Positions 34,820 through 44,259 of a DNA stretch of 64,000 nt are shown here, one piece after another. The position numbers and the translations under genes were made by a program. The stretch is taken from NCBI RefSeq assembly GCF_000336675.1, contig NZ_AOMB01000041.1, forward strand, positions 34,812 to 98,811, written 5' to 3'. Below the pieces are notes generated by a model, which had not been told where the DNA came from, did no database searches, and worked only from the letters and a program-made list of their open reading frames with translations. This DNA comes from Halococcus hamelinensis 100A6. Lineage in GTDB: Archaea; Halobacteriota; Halobacteria; Halobacteriales; Halococcaceae. The stretch's first letter is position 1, and each line of letters opens with the position of its first letter.

Positions 34820-36589
34820 ATGGTTAGCGCGCTGGTCTGGGTGCTCGCTGGAGTTCTTCTCTACACCGTCGTCGCGACGGCGGCCTCGACGCGGGGGCTC
34901 TTGCCCGATGCGGTGCGGGTCTCGGGACCGATCACGACGATCCACACCCAGCGCGGCAAGGCGTTCTTGAACTGGCTCGCGGGGCCAAAGCGGTTCTGGC
35001 GGGCGTGGGCCAACGTCGGCGTCGGGATCACGCTGGTGATCATGGTCGGGGCGTTCGCGACCGTGATCTTCAGCGCGGTCCGGATCTTCGAACAGCCCTC
35101 GTCGACCCTGATCACCCAGCCCCAGGACGCGCTCGCGATCCCCGGCGTGAACTCGTTCCTGCCGCTCTCGGTCGCGCCCGAGATAATCTTCGGGCTCCTC
35201 GTCGGGCTGGTGGTCCACGAGGGCGGTCACGGCCTGCTCTGCCGGGTCGAGGACATCGAGATCACCTCGATGGGGCTGGCGCTGTTCACGTTGATCCCCC
35301 TCGGCGCGTTCGTCGAACCCGACGAGGAACAGCAGTTGAAGGCCGAGCGCGGCCCCCAGACCCGGATGTTCGCCGCGGGCGTCACCAACAACTTCGTGCT
35401 CACCGTGGTCGCGTTCGCACTCCTGTTCGGCCCGGTGGTTGGGTCGATCGCGGTCGCGCCCGGCGTCGCGGTCGGCGGCGCGCTCCCCGGAACGCCAGCG
35501 GCGAACGCCGGGATCGAGAGCGGCGACGTCATCACGGGCGCGGCGGGGCAGAACGTCTCGAACGAGAGCGACCTCGCGGCCGCCCTCGACGACGCGAACC
35601 GTTCCGTCGAGGTCACGCTGGACGACGGGAACACGACCACGGTCCAGCGGTCGGTGGTTGTCACCGCCGCGACGCGAGGTGGCCCGACGGGGCTCGGGAC
35701 GAACGAGTCCAACTCGACGACGATCGCGGCGGTCAACGGGACGCCCGTCGCGACCGAGCAAGGGTTCGAGAGCGCGCTCCGAAACCACACGGTGGCGACC
35801 CTCCGGACCACGAACGGCTCCACGACGACCGCACCGATGGGGGCCTACGCGACGCGGATGACCCCGAACGGACCGCTGGCGAACGCGACCGACCAAGGCG
35901 GGGAGCCGGTCGTCGTCACTCGGTTCGCCGGCGAGCGGGTGACGAACACCACGACGCTCAGCGACATGCTCGCCGACACCCAGCCCGGCGACACCGCTCG
36001 GGTCGAGGCGTTCGTCGAGGGTGAGCGCACGACGGCGAACGTCACCCTGGGTGAGAACCCACAGACCGGGGTCGGGCTGCTCGGTGTGGACCTCCAGCAG
36101 GGGACGAGCGGGCTGGTCGTGGACGACTTCGGGATCGATAGCTACCCCGCCGGCGCGTATCTCGACATGCTCGGCGGTGGATCCGGCGGATCGTCCCCGC
36201 TGGTAGGGGTCTACACCGCGCTCATACTGCCGCTCGCCGGCATCGCGCTCCCGCAGCTCGGCTACAACTTCCCGGGGTTCGTCGGGACGAACATCGACTT
36301 CTACACCGTCACGGGACCGCTCTCGTTCCTCGGCGACGGGGTGTTCGCGCTGGCGAACCTCCTGTTCTGGACCGCCTGGATCAACCTCAACCTCGGTTTC
36401 TTCAACTGCATCCCGGCCTTCCCGCTCGACGGCGGCCACATCCTTCGGACCAGCACCGAGGCCGTGGTCTCACGCCTCCCGGTGGGCGGCCGCCGGGCCC
36501 TGACGGGAGCGGTGACCACCGCGGTGAGCGTCACGATGCTCGCGGCGCTCGTGGTGATGATCTTCGGCCCGTCGCTGCTCTCGGGGTAG
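34820..36589 (+). CDS. Site-2 protease with PDZ region (M50)
   Basis: 589 residues. N-terminal membrane helix, zinc motif HEGGH (133-137), and the third ligand in NCIPAFPLDGGHIL near the C-terminus. Between them about 250 residues lie outside the membrane, including a PDZ-type segment (GALPGTPAANAGIESGDVITG) and a second PDZ-like half (AVNGTPVATEQGFESAL). Known S2P enzymes cut membrane-bound regulatory proteins. It follows lysS by 51 bases. Confidence 0.9.
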   Translation: MVSALVWVLAGVLLYTVVATAASTRGLLPDAVRVSGPITTIHTQRGKAFLNWLAGPKRFWRAWANVGVGITLVIMVGAFATVIFSAVRIFEQPSSTLITQPQDALAIPGVNSFLPLSVAPEIIFGLLVGLVVHEGGHGLLCRVEDIEITSMGLALFTLIPLGAFVEPDEEQQLKAERGPQTRMFAAGVTNNFVLTVVAFALLFGPVVGSIAVAPGVAVGGALPGTPAANAGIESGDVITGAAGQNVSNESDLAAALDDANRSVEVTLDDGNTTTVQRSVVVTAATRGGPTGLGTNESNSTTIAAVNGTPVATEQGFESALRNHTVATLRTTNGSTTTAPMGAYATRMTPNGPLANATDQGGEPVVVTRFAGERVTNTTTLSDMLADTQPGDTARVEAFVEGERTTANVTLGENPQTGVGLLGVDLQQGTSGLVVDDFGIDSYPAGAYLDMLGGGSGGSSPLVGVYTALILPLAGIALPQLGYNFPGFVGTNIDFYTVTGPLSFLGDGVFALANLLFWTAWINLNLGFFNCIPAFPLDGGHILRTSTEAVVSRLPVGGRRALTGAVTTAVSVTMLAALVVMIFGPSLLSG

Positions 36590-36635
36590 CCGGCCGACTC
36601 ACAAGACCCTTGTCCGCCACGGCCCTCCGTCCGGC

Positions 36636-38165
36636 ATGGACCGACGGAGACCGCCACGAACCGAGGAGGGCTGGTACGTGCTCCACGATTTTCGGACCGT
36701 CGACTGGGACGCGTGGCGCGACGCACCCGAGCGCGAACGCGAGGCCGCCATCGAGGAGGGGGCCGAGTACCTCGCGAGCCACGAGGCCGTCGCGGACGCC
36801 GACGCGGGCGGGTCGGCGACGTTCAGCGTACTCGGTAGCGGGGCCGACCTCCTCGTGCTCCACCTCCGGCCGTCGATGGCCGACCTCGACACCGCCGAGC
36901 GCCGGTTCGAGACCACCGCGCTCGCCGACTTCACCGAGCAGACCGACTCCTACGTCTCGGTGACGGAGGTCTCGGGCTACATGTCCGAGGAGTACTTCGA
37001 GGGCGAGGAAATAGAGGACTCGGGGATGGCGCGCTACATCGAGTCGCGATTGAAGCCCGAGATCCCCGACGCCGAGTACGTCTCCTTCTACCCGATGGAC
37101 AAGCGCCGCGAGCCCGAGTACAACTGGTACGACCTCCCGTTCGACGAGCGCGCCGACCTCATGAGCGGCCACGGCGACATCGGCCGGGAGTACGCGGGCA
37201 AGGTCACCCAGATCATCACGGGCTCCGTGGGTTTCGACGACCACGAGTGGGGCGTGACCCTCTTCGCCGACGACCCCACCCAGATCAAGAAGCTCCTCTA
37301 CGAGATGCGCTTCGACCCGTCGAGTTCGCGCTACGCCGACTTCGGCCGGTTCCGATTCGGCCGGCGCTTCCCGCCCGCGGACCTCGACGCGTTCCTCGCC
37401 GGCGAACCGGTGCCGGCCGAGGGCGATGCGAGCGGGACCGACGCCGGCCACCCACACGGCGACGCCGGCGACGGTCACCATCACGGCGGGTCGAGCGAGA
37501 CCGACGATGAGGAGGGAGAGGACATGCGGAGTGCGCTCGCCGAGGAGGGTATCTACGCCGGCCAGCCCCACGGCGAGGACGTCCACGCGGTGGTGGTCTA
37601 CTCCGAGGCCGACCCGGACGAACTCGCGGAGGACGTGGACGGCCTCCGGGGTAACTTCGAGCACTACGATACCCACGTGAAGACCGCGGTCTACGAGCCC
37701 CACGAGGCGCGTGACGCCTCCGATACGAGCGGTGAGATCGCGAGCCGAGGCGGCAACGCGGCGGTCGCGAGCATCTGGGAGACCGAGAGCGCCGCCGAGA
37801 CCGCGAGCGGCTTCCTCTCGGACCTCCCGGGGGTCGTCGCCCGGGCCGAGGCCGAGGAGGGCGAGGCGGTCGACGCGGGGAGCGGGTTCGGCACGATGGG
37901 GATGTTCTACACCACCAAGCCGGCCCACCGCGGGGCGTTCGTCGACCGATTCGAGACCGTCGGCGACCTCCTCGCGGAGATGGAGGGCCACCGCGAGACC
38001 GACCTCCTCGTGAGCCGCGACGACGAGAACGACATGTTCATCTCCAGCCAGTGGCGCTCGCGCGAGGACGCGATGGAGTTCTTCCGGAGCGAGGCGTTCC
38101 GCGAGACCGTCTCGTTCGGTCGTGAGGTCCTCGACGACCGCCCGCGACACGTCTTCCTGACGTAG
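36636..38165 (+). CDS. pitA: PitA: chlorite dismutase-like (HemQ) fused to a monooxygenase-like domain
   Basis: 509 residues. Residues 8-255 are a chlorite dismutase/HemQ heme-protein domain (SVTEVSGYMSEEY, YNWYDLPFDERADLMSGHGDIGREYAGKV) with His179 as probable heme ligand and GFDDHEWGVTLFADD. A His-rich linker (GHPHGDAGDGHHHGG, 271-285) follows. Residues about 300-509 form an antibiotic-biosynthesis-monooxygenase-like dimeric alpha-beta barrel. This is the haloarchaeal PitA architecture. The HemQ part suggests coproheme decarboxylation in heme synthesis; the His linker might bind metal. Confidence 0.9.
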   Translation: MDRRRPPRTEEGWYVLHDFRTVDWDAWRDAPEREREAAIEEGAEYLASHEAVADADAGGSATFSVLGSGADLLVLHLRPSMADLDTAERRFETTALADFTEQTDSYVSVTEVSGYMSEEYFEGEEIEDSGMARYIESRLKPEIPDAEYVSFYPMDKRREPEYNWYDLPFDERADLMSGHGDIGREYAGKVTQIITGSVGFDDHEWGVTLFADDPTQIKKLLYEMRFDPSSSRYADFGRFRFGRRFPPADLDAFLAGEPVPAEGDASGTDAGHPHGDAGDGHHHGGSSETDDEEGEDMRSALAEEGIYAGQPHGEDVHAVVVYSEADPDELAEDVDGLRGNFEHYDTHVKTAVYEPHEARDASDTSGEIASRGGNAAVASIWETESAAETASGFLSDLPGVVARAEAEEGEAVDAGSGFGTMGMFYTTKPAHRGAFVDRFETVGDLLAEMEGHRETDLLVSRDDENDMFISSQWRSREDAMEFFRSEAFRETVSFGREVLDDRPRHVFLT

Positions 38166-38207
38166 CCGAACGGTTCCGCGAGCGCCCCGCGGATTCGGAA
38201 CGACCGT

Positions 38208-40166
38208 TCAGCGGTCGTCGGCCGTGCCGAACCCGGGACGGTCGTCGACGAGATCCCCGACGTCGTCGAGTTCGGCTCGGAGGCGTTCGACGCCGGGTTT
38301 TTCGGTCCGTGAGTGGTTCGCGAGCACCCGAATTCGCTCCTCGCCGACCGGCACGAACCCGCAGCCGAGTTTCCCGGCGGTCGCCCGCAGACCGAGCCCG
38401 GCGTCGGCGTCGCCCGCGACCACGCGACGCGCCGGGCTCTCGTGGGACTCGACGGCGAAGTCGAACCCCTCGATGGCGTCGACGAGGTCGTGGCGGTCGA
38501 CCCCGCGCTCGTCGGCGAGGTCGGCGAGCGCGTTCCCGAGGCTCGTTCGGAGCCCCGAGGTCGTCGAGCGGTTCACGAACCGATGGTCGCGGTCGACGAG
38601 GTCCGCGAGCCCGCCGATCCCCGCCGGGTTCCCCGCGGGCACGACCAGTCCCCACTCGCGAGTCCAGCCGCCGAGTTCGGTTCCGGTTTCGACCTCTTCG
38701 GCCGCCGAAACGACCGCGAAGTCGGGCACGTCGTCGCGGAGCCGCCGCCGACCGACCCGGCTCCCGTGGCCGAGGTAGCGCGGGCGGTCGAGGCGGTCGA
38801 GCAGCCGCGAGAACAGCGGGTCGTCCTCGCCGACGCCGAAGACGGTCGGCGGGCGCACGTCGGGCGAGAAGAGTTCTACGGAAACCCGCTCGTCGCGGTC
38901 GAGGTAGGTGACGTCGGCGGGCATCTCGACGATCCCGTCGGCCTCGACGAGGCTGGTGGTCGCGCCGCTGCCCTTGTCCACCGGATAGACGAGCGTCTCG
39001 CCGTCCCCGTCGGTTACGAGGCCGACGGGAACCAGCCGGTGGCGGCCCTCGTCGTGGCGTTCCCGGACCGCCATCCGGCCCTCGACGGTCGCGCTCGGCG
39101 GGTCGGCACGCCCCGCGGCGCGGCGGATGGCGGGCGCGACGAACGTCCGGAAGATCGAGAGCGCCGAGACGGGATAGCCCGGCAGACCGATGTAGGCCGA
39201 GCCATCGGACGCAGGCTGTGTGTCCGAGCCATCCGAGTCCGCCGTGGACCCGGCCCCGGAGCCGGGACCGCCGAGCCGTCCGACCAGCATCGGCTTGCCG
39301 GGCTTTATCGAGACCCCGTGGAGGAGGAGGTCGCCCTGCTCTTCGATCACGCGATAGACCACGTCGACGGCGCTCGCGGAGGTCGACCCCGAGGACAAGA
39401 CGAGGTCGCACTCGTCGGCGGCCTCCCGGAGGGCGCGCTCCATCTCGGTCATGTCGTCGCCGGCGTGGGGGTAGACGACCGGCTCGCCGCCGGCCTCCCG
39501 CACCCCCGCCGCGACGGCGTAGCTGTTCACGTCGTAGATCTGGCCGCGACCGCTGTCGACGGTCTCGCCTGGTCTGACGAGTTCGTCGCCGGTCGAGACG
39601 ATGCCCACCCGCGGCTTCGCGCGGACCGGGACCTGGTCCACCCCGAGCGCCGACAGCAATCCGATCTCGCGCGAGGTGAGCCGGGTACCGGGCCCGAGCG
39701 CCCGCTCGCCCGCCGCGATGTCCGCGCCCGCCGCCATCACGTTCTCGCCCGGCGTCACCGCCGTTCGGACGAGGAGCGTATCGCCGTCCCTATCAGTCCG
39801 CTCGACCGCCACCATCGCGTCGGCGTCGGACGGCATCACGGCTCCGGTGGCGATCTCGACCGCCTCGCCCGCGTCGAGGTCGACGGCCGGGCGCTGGCCC
39901 GCTTCGACCGTGCCGACCACCGTGACGGTCGCCGGGTCGGCCTCGCTCGCGCCGAACGTCTCGCGGGCGTGGAGCGCGTAGCCGTCGAGCGCCGAGCGGT
40001 CGAAGCCGGGGACGTCGAGGCCCGCATCGACGCGTTCGGCGAGCACCCGGCCGTCGGCTTCGTCGAGGTCGACCGTCTCGGTTCCGGGGTCGAGGTCGAG
40101 GGATTCGATGGCGGCGTGGGCCTCCTCGACCGTGGCGAGGTCGCGGAACTCCTTGCGCTCACTCAC
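38208..40166 (-). CDS. moeA: MoeA fused to a periplasmic-binding-protein-like domain
   Basis: 652 residues. Residues 1-410 are MoeA, which inserts molybdenum into adenylylated molybdopterin: DVPGFDRSALDGYALHARET, GENVMAAGADIAAGE, PRVGIVSTGDELVRPGE, SSGSTSASAVDV and GLPGYPVSALSIF. From about 430 a PBP-like domain follows (GVGEDDPLFSRLL, DFAVVSAAEEVETG, RFVNRSTTSGLRTSL), which may bind molybdate or a related ligand. A GTG start overlaps the upstream moeA stop (GTGA). A Ser/Gly/Asp-rich insertion lies near 305-325. Confidence 0.9.
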   Translation of the reverse strand: MSERKEFRDLATVEEAHAAIESLDLDPGTETVDLDEADGRVLAERVDAGLDVPGFDRSALDGYALHARETFGASEADPATVTVVGTVEAGQRPAVDLDAGEAVEIATGAVMPSDADAMVAVERTDRDGDTLLVRTAVTPGENVMAAGADIAAGERALGPGTRLTSREIGLLSALGVDQVPVRAKPRVGIVSTGDELVRPGETVDSGRGQIYDVNSYAVAAGVREAGGEPVVYPHAGDDMTEMERALREAADECDLVLSSGSTSASAVDVVYRVIEEQGDLLLHGVSIKPGKPMLVGRLGGPGSGAGSTADSDGSDTQPASDGSAYIGLPGYPVSALSIFRTFVAPAIRRAAGRADPPSATVEGRMAVRERHDEGRHRLVPVGLVTDGDGETLVYPVDKGSGATTSLVEADGIVEMPADVTYLDRDERVSVELFSPDVRPPTVFGVGEDDPLFSRLLDRLDRPRYLGHGSRVGRRRLRDDVPDFAVVSAAEEVETGTELGGWTREWGLVVPAGNPAGIGGLADLVDRDHRFVNRSTTSGLRTSLGNALADLADERGVDRHDLVDAIEGFDFAVESHESPARRVVAGDADAGLGLRATAGKLGCGFVPVGEERIRVLANHSRTEKPGVERLRAELDDVGDLVDDRPGFGTADDR

Positions 40167-41368
40167 GGCAACCGCCCCCAGTGTTCGACCGCCACGGATT
40201 CGTCGGCCGGGATCCCCTCGCGTTCCTCGGGGACGACGACCCAGCCGTCGGCGAACGCGACGCTCGATAGCGCGCCCGCGCCGCTGGCCCGGGTCGGCAC
40301 CGCCGTCCGCTCCCCTTCGGTCTCGTCGAGACGGACCCGCACGAACGTTCGCGTGCCGACGTCGCTTCGGACCTTCCGGTCGAGCCGCGCGGTCGTCGTC
40401 GGGAGTGGGTCCGGCGGCAGCCGCCCGGCACGTTTCAGCGCCGGGCGGAGGAGTTGAACGGCACCGACGATACAGGAGACCGGATAGCCCGGCAACAGCA
40501 GTACCGGCGTGTCGTTGACGACACCGAACCCGACCGGGTGGCCGGGTTTGAGCCCGACCCCGTGGACGAGCAGTTCGCCCGCGTCCTCGACGACGGCCGG
40601 GAGCAGGTCGCGCTCGCCGACCGACGACCCGCCCGCGGTGACGACGAGGTCGGCCGTGGTATCGCGCTCGATCGCCGCCCGGAGCGCGGCGTGGTCGTCG
40701 GTCACCACGTCGCGATAGGTCGCGCGCCCGCCCCAACGCTCGACGTACCGCGAGACCGTGAGCCCGTTCGTCTCGACCACCTCGCCCGGGCCCGGGTCGG
40801 CCTGTACGAGCTCCTCGCCCGTCGGGATCACGCCGACGGTTGGCCGTTCGTAGACCGTGACCTCCCGGAGCCCGACGGACTTCAACAGACCGAGGTCGGC
40901 GGGACGGAGGCGGTGGCCGGCGTCGTAGAGGTGTTGGCCCGCCGCGACGTCCTCGCCGGCCGGCGCGACGTTCTCGCCCTCGGCGACGGCCGCGGTGACT
41001 TCGATCTCGTCGCCGACCTGCTCGGTGTGTTCGACCATCACCACCGCGTCCGCCCCGTCGGGCAACGGGCTTCCGGTGTGAACCCGCACCGCGGCGTCGG
41101 GGCTCGGTTCGTCGGCGATCCGAAGCGGAGCGGGCGAGCGCTCGCTCGCCCCGAAGGTCTCGGTCGCGCGGACCGCGAAGCCGTCCATCGCGGCGCGGGT
41201 GTAGTGGGGGACGTCGCGCGCCGCGTCGATCGGGTCGGCGAGCACGCGGCCGTCGGCGGCGTCGAGGCGGGTGGTCGTGGTCCGCTCGACCAGCGCGACG
41301 CGTTCGAGGAGACGGTCGTGGGCCGCGTCGAGGCGGGTCAGGCGTTTGAACCCGGCCGGTTGGCTCAT
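40163..41368 (-). CDS. moeA: Molybdopterin molybdenumtransferase MoeA
   Basis: 401 residues; first of two tandem moeA paralogues. Seen: VPHYTRAAMDGFAVRATETFGA, GADAVVMVEHTE, ENVAPAGEDVAAGQHLYDAG, PTVGVIPTGEELVQ, TAGGSSVGERDLL, KPGHPVGFG and LLPGYPVSCIVG. It overlaps the second, fused moeA by four bases. Two MoeA copies are common in archaea and may serve molybdenum and tungsten cofactors separately. The ATG before SQPAGFKRLTRL is chosen as the upstream open frame is not conserved. Confidence 0.93.
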   Translation of the reverse strand: MSQPAGFKRLTRLDAAHDRLLERVALVERTTTTRLDAADGRVLADPIDAARDVPHYTRAAMDGFAVRATETFGASERSPAPLRIADEPSPDAAVRVHTGSPLPDGADAVVMVEHTEQVGDEIEVTAAVAEGENVAPAGEDVAAGQHLYDAGHRLRPADLGLLKSVGLREVTVYERPTVGVIPTGEELVQADPGPGEVVETNGLTVSRYVERWGGRATYRDVVTDDHAALRAAIERDTTADLVVTAGGSSVGERDLLPAVVEDAGELLVHGVGLKPGHPVGFGVVNDTPVLLLPGYPVSCIVGAVQLLRPALKRAGRLPPDPLPTTTARLDRKVRSDVGTRTFVRVRLDETEGERTAVPTRASGAGALSSVAFADGWVVVPEEREGIPADESVAVEHWGRLP

Positions 41369-41405
41369 GGCACCCCTCGGTGACGGGGCGCAAAAACGTC
41401 TGGCG

Positions 41406-41753
41406 TTAGTGGAGGCCCGCGACCAGGATGGTGTCCCGGCGGACGACGAACTCCGGAACCGGCGACCGGTGGAAGTCGACGGTGAGGCTGGCACAGCCAC
41501 CGTGGTCGGCCCGGAGGTCGACGCGAAGCGTCTCGTCGCCGGTGCCCGTGATGACGGTGCGCTGGCTGTCGCCGGCGACGGTGTGGCGGCCCTCGGCGAG
41601 CACGGTGTCGCCGCCGGCGATCCGGACGTCGAGGTCGTGGGTCGTATCGTCCTCGTTGCGGAGGAGCACGGCCGGGGAATCCGGGGTGTCGGGAGAAGAC
41701 GGGTCGGTGGTCGCGGTACGGTTCTCGTGGGAGGTCTGCGTCATCGTCTTCAT
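41406..41753 (-). CDS. Uncharacterised haloarchaeal protein
   Basis: 115 residues. An acidic/Ser-Thr-rich N-terminus of about 30 residues is followed by a beta-rich stretch (AVLLRNEDDTTHDLDVRIAG; SQRTVITGTGDETLRVDLRA; GCASLTVDFHRSPVPEFVVR). Not recognised. The start could also be the ATG three codons in (41744). It reads from the Hsp20 gene side and is divergent from it. Confidence 0.6.
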   Translation of the reverse strand: MKTMTQTSHENRTATTDPSSPDTPDSPAVLLRNEDDTTHDLDVRIAGGDTVLAEGRHTVAGDSQRTVITGTGDETLRVDLRADHGGCASLTVDFHRSPVPEFVVRRDTILVAGLH

Positions 41754-41908
41754 GATGTGGCGTAGCGCACATGAAGCAAGTCGATCGTTGCCGATCGTTT
41801 CGAGGGTTTCGAACCGTTTCAAACCGTTTCGGACGGCGATTCGGGGAATCTTCGGGTTCGAGCCGCCGCTATCGCGGGCTTTTTCGCCCCGGCGATAGTA
41901 GGCGTGCT

Positions 41909-42265
41909 ATGTCGCTGTCAGACGCGCTGGCGAACCTCCCCGAACCCGTGTTCGCCGACGGCTACGAGTCCGAGACGGCGTACCTCCTCGTGGTCGACCT
42001 GCCGGGCGTGACCGACGAGACGCTCGACGTACGGGTCGAGCGGGGTCGCCTCCACGTCGAGGCGCGACGAGCGAAGACCCCGCCGACGGCCTTTCGGTAC
42101 CGCCGCGAGGACCGCCCGCTGTTCGTGGAGTTCAGCCTCCCGCTCGTCCCCCGCATCGACGAGACCGGGATCGAGGGGAGCCTCGACCACGGCACGCTCA
42201 CCCTCACCCTCCCGAAGCGCGAGGCCACGGCGACCTCGATCCCGATAACCACCGACGGCCAGTGA
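41909..42265 (+). CDS. hsp20: Hsp20/alpha-crystallin family small heat-shock protein
   Basis: 118 residues. The alpha-crystallin domain is visible: ETAYLLVVDLPGVTDETLDVRVERGRLHVEARR, then FSLPLVPRIDETGIEGSLDHGTLTLTLPKRE. A short N-terminus and no C-terminal IXI tail: the end ITTDG is short. ATP-independent holdase, probably cytoplasmic. Ten bases before the UbiB-type kinase gene, likely co-transcribed. Confidence 0.87.
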   Translation: MSLSDALANLPEPVFADGYESETAYLLVVDLPGVTDETLDVRVERGRLHVEARRAKTPPTAFRYRREDRPLFVEFSLPLVPRIDETGIEGSLDHGTLTLTLPKREATATSIPITTDGQ

Positions 42266-42275
42266 CGGGGCGAAC

Positions 42276-44060
42276 GTGAACGTCCGGGCGTACGGGCGGT
42301 TCTTCGTCGTCCTCCGGCAGTTCCTTCCCCTCATACTGGCGTACCTCCGCGACCGCCGGCGGTTCCTGGTCTTCGGCGGTCAGCGGCGGGTCACGGGCGA
42401 GATGCGAACCGAGCGCGCGCGGATACTGCTGGATTCGCTGCTCACCCTCGGGCCGACGTTCATCAAGCTCGGTCAGATCCTCTCGACCCGGCCCGACGTC
42501 CTCCCCGGCGAGTACGTCGCCGAGCTCACCAAACTCCAGGACGAGGTGCCGCCCGCCGAGTGGGCCGAGGCCCGGCGGGTGATCGAGGCGGAGTTCGGGT
42601 CGACCGAGGCGGCGTTCGACTCGTTCGACACGGACGCCATCTCGGGGGCGAGCCTCGGGCAGGTCTACCGCGCCGAGTTCGAGGGCGAGGCCGTCGCGGT
42701 GAAGGTCCGCCGGCCCGGGATCGTCGACCTCGTGGAGGCCGACCTCAAGGTGGTGAAGTGGAGCCTCCCCCTCGTGATCCGGTTCATCGGCGAGGCGCGG
42801 TCGTTCTCGCTCGAAACCCTCGCCGAGGAGTTCGACAAGACGATCCACCAGGAGCTCGACTACGCCCGCGAGGCACGGATGCTCGAGGAGATCAAGGGCA
42901 ACTTCGCCGACAACGACGAGGTCCGGATCCCCGAGGTCGTCGGGGAACGCTCGACCTCGCGGGTGCTCACGATGGAGTACGTCTCGGGGACGAAGGTCAC
43001 GGCGGTCGACGAACTCGACGCGATGGGGGTCGACCGGACGGCGCTCGCCGAGCGCCTCGAACGGGTCTACCTCCAGATGATCGTCGACGACGGGGTCTTC
43101 CACGCCGATCCCCATCCCGGGAACCTCGCGGTGAAGCCCGACGGAACCCTCGTGTTCTACGACTTCGGCATGAGCGGCCGGGTCGACCCCTACATCCAGG
43201 GCAAGATCATCGAGTTCTACATGGGGATCGCGAACCAGGACATCGACGCGATCCTGGATGCACTGGTCGAGATGGGCACCCTCAGCCCGGAGGCGGACCG
43301 CGAGACGATGGGGAACGTGATGGAGCTCGCGATCCAGGACGTCCGCGGCGAGGAGGTCGAACAGTACCGCGTCCAGGAGGTGGTGAGCCAGGTCGAGGAC
43401 ACCATCTACGAGTTCCCCCTCAGGCTCCCGGCCAACCTCGCGCTCGTGCTCCGGGTGGCGACCGTCGTCGAGGGGGTCTGTGTCACGCTGTCGCCGAACT
43501 TCGATTTCATCTCGGTCGCCACCGACTACCTCGTCGAACAGGGCTACCGCGAGGAGGGCATCCGACAGTTCCTCGAAGGCCGGAGCGAGGAGGTCCAAGA
43601 CCTCGCGCGCGCGGCGGTCCGAACGCCGCCGAAGATGGAGCGCCTGCTCGACCGCCTCGACCGCGAGGACATCGTGCTCCACACCGACATCGAGGACACC
43701 GACAACCTGCTCGACACCCTCGCGAACCGACTGATCTTCGGGGTGCTCCTCGCGGTTGGGGTGCTCTCGACGACCCTCCTCTACGCGACCACGGACCTCC
43801 TCGCGACGGGCGTGGCGGCGGCGTTCTCGTTGGTGGTGGCGTTCTACCTCGTCCGGTCGTTCCGCGAGTCGACGCCGGTGGCGGACACCGCACCGGAGTT
43901 CACGCGCCAGGGGCTGAGCCAGCCACCCGGCAGAGGAGGGAACGAACGGAACGGGCAGAGCGGCATCGAGGCGATGGCGCGGACCGGGAGCGACACCGAG
44001 AACGACCCCGACGCCGAGTCGATCGCCATCGAGCGCGAGTCCGACGACTCGGAGCGATGA
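42276..44060 (+). CDS. ABC1/AarF/UbiB-family protein kinase-like protein
   Basis: 594 residues; GTG start. Atypical kinase fold with family hallmarks KLGQILSTRPDVLP, ASLGQVYRAEF, VAVKVRRPG (ATP Lys), HADPHPGNLAVKPDGTLVFYDFGM (catalytic and Mg residues) and YDFGMSGRVDPY. Two membrane helices lie near the C-terminus (LIFGVLLAVGVLSTTLLYATTD; GVAAAFSLVVAFYLVRSF), followed by an acidic tail. Homologues support isoprenoid quinone or lipid metabolism; the archaeal role is inferred. Confidence 0.9.
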   Translation: MNVRAYGRFFVVLRQFLPLILAYLRDRRRFLVFGGQRRVTGEMRTERARILLDSLLTLGPTFIKLGQILSTRPDVLPGEYVAELTKLQDEVPPAEWAEARRVIEAEFGSTEAAFDSFDTDAISGASLGQVYRAEFEGEAVAVKVRRPGIVDLVEADLKVVKWSLPLVIRFIGEARSFSLETLAEEFDKTIHQELDYAREARMLEEIKGNFADNDEVRIPEVVGERSTSRVLTMEYVSGTKVTAVDELDAMGVDRTALAERLERVYLQMIVDDGVFHADPHPGNLAVKPDGTLVFYDFGMSGRVDPYIQGKIIEFYMGIANQDIDAILDALVEMGTLSPEADRETMGNVMELAIQDVRGEEVEQYRVQEVVSQVEDTIYEFPLRLPANLALVLRVATVVEGVCVTLSPNFDFISVATDYLVEQGYREEGIRQFLEGRSEEVQDLARAAVRTPPKMERLLDRLDREDIVLHTDIEDTDNLLDTLANRLIFGVLLAVGVLSTTLLYATTDLLATGVAAAFSLVVAFYLVRSFRESTPVADTAPEFTRQGLSQPPGRGGNERNGQSGIEAMARTGSDTENDPDAESIAIERESDDSER

Positions 44061-44074
44061 CGACGAGAGAGGAG

Positions 44075-44147
44075 TGCGTCAGCCGCGATTTGAACGCGGG
44101 TCATCAGCATGGGAAGCTGAGGTGATACCAGGCTACACCACTGACGC
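44075..44147 (-). tRNA. tRNA-Gly (anticodon CCC)
   Basis: The reverse complement folds as a 73-base tRNA without intron. Acceptor GCGTCAG pairs with CTGACGC (discriminator A); anticodon arm TCAGC-TTCCCAT-GCTGA gives anticodon CCC; T arm CCGCG-TTCAAAT-CGCGG is perfect; the D arm is TGGTGTAGCCTGGTATCACC. CCA is not encoded. TATA-like GTTATG (44174-44179, minus strand) sits about 27 bases upstream. Confidence 0.96.
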
Positions 44148-44259
44148 GCACACGTCGATCGCACCACGAGCCCCATAACGATGACGGTCCACACCACGAC
44201 ACCGGTCGGCCGTCCACGAGGTTTTCGGGGACGACGCGCTTCTCGATGGGATCAGAACG

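Noticed and set aside
33071-36439. A 1122-codon open frame antisense to lysS and the site-2 protease
   Set aside because: It has low-complexity Arg/Glu/Val-rich sequence with no motif and mirrors two well-supported genes.
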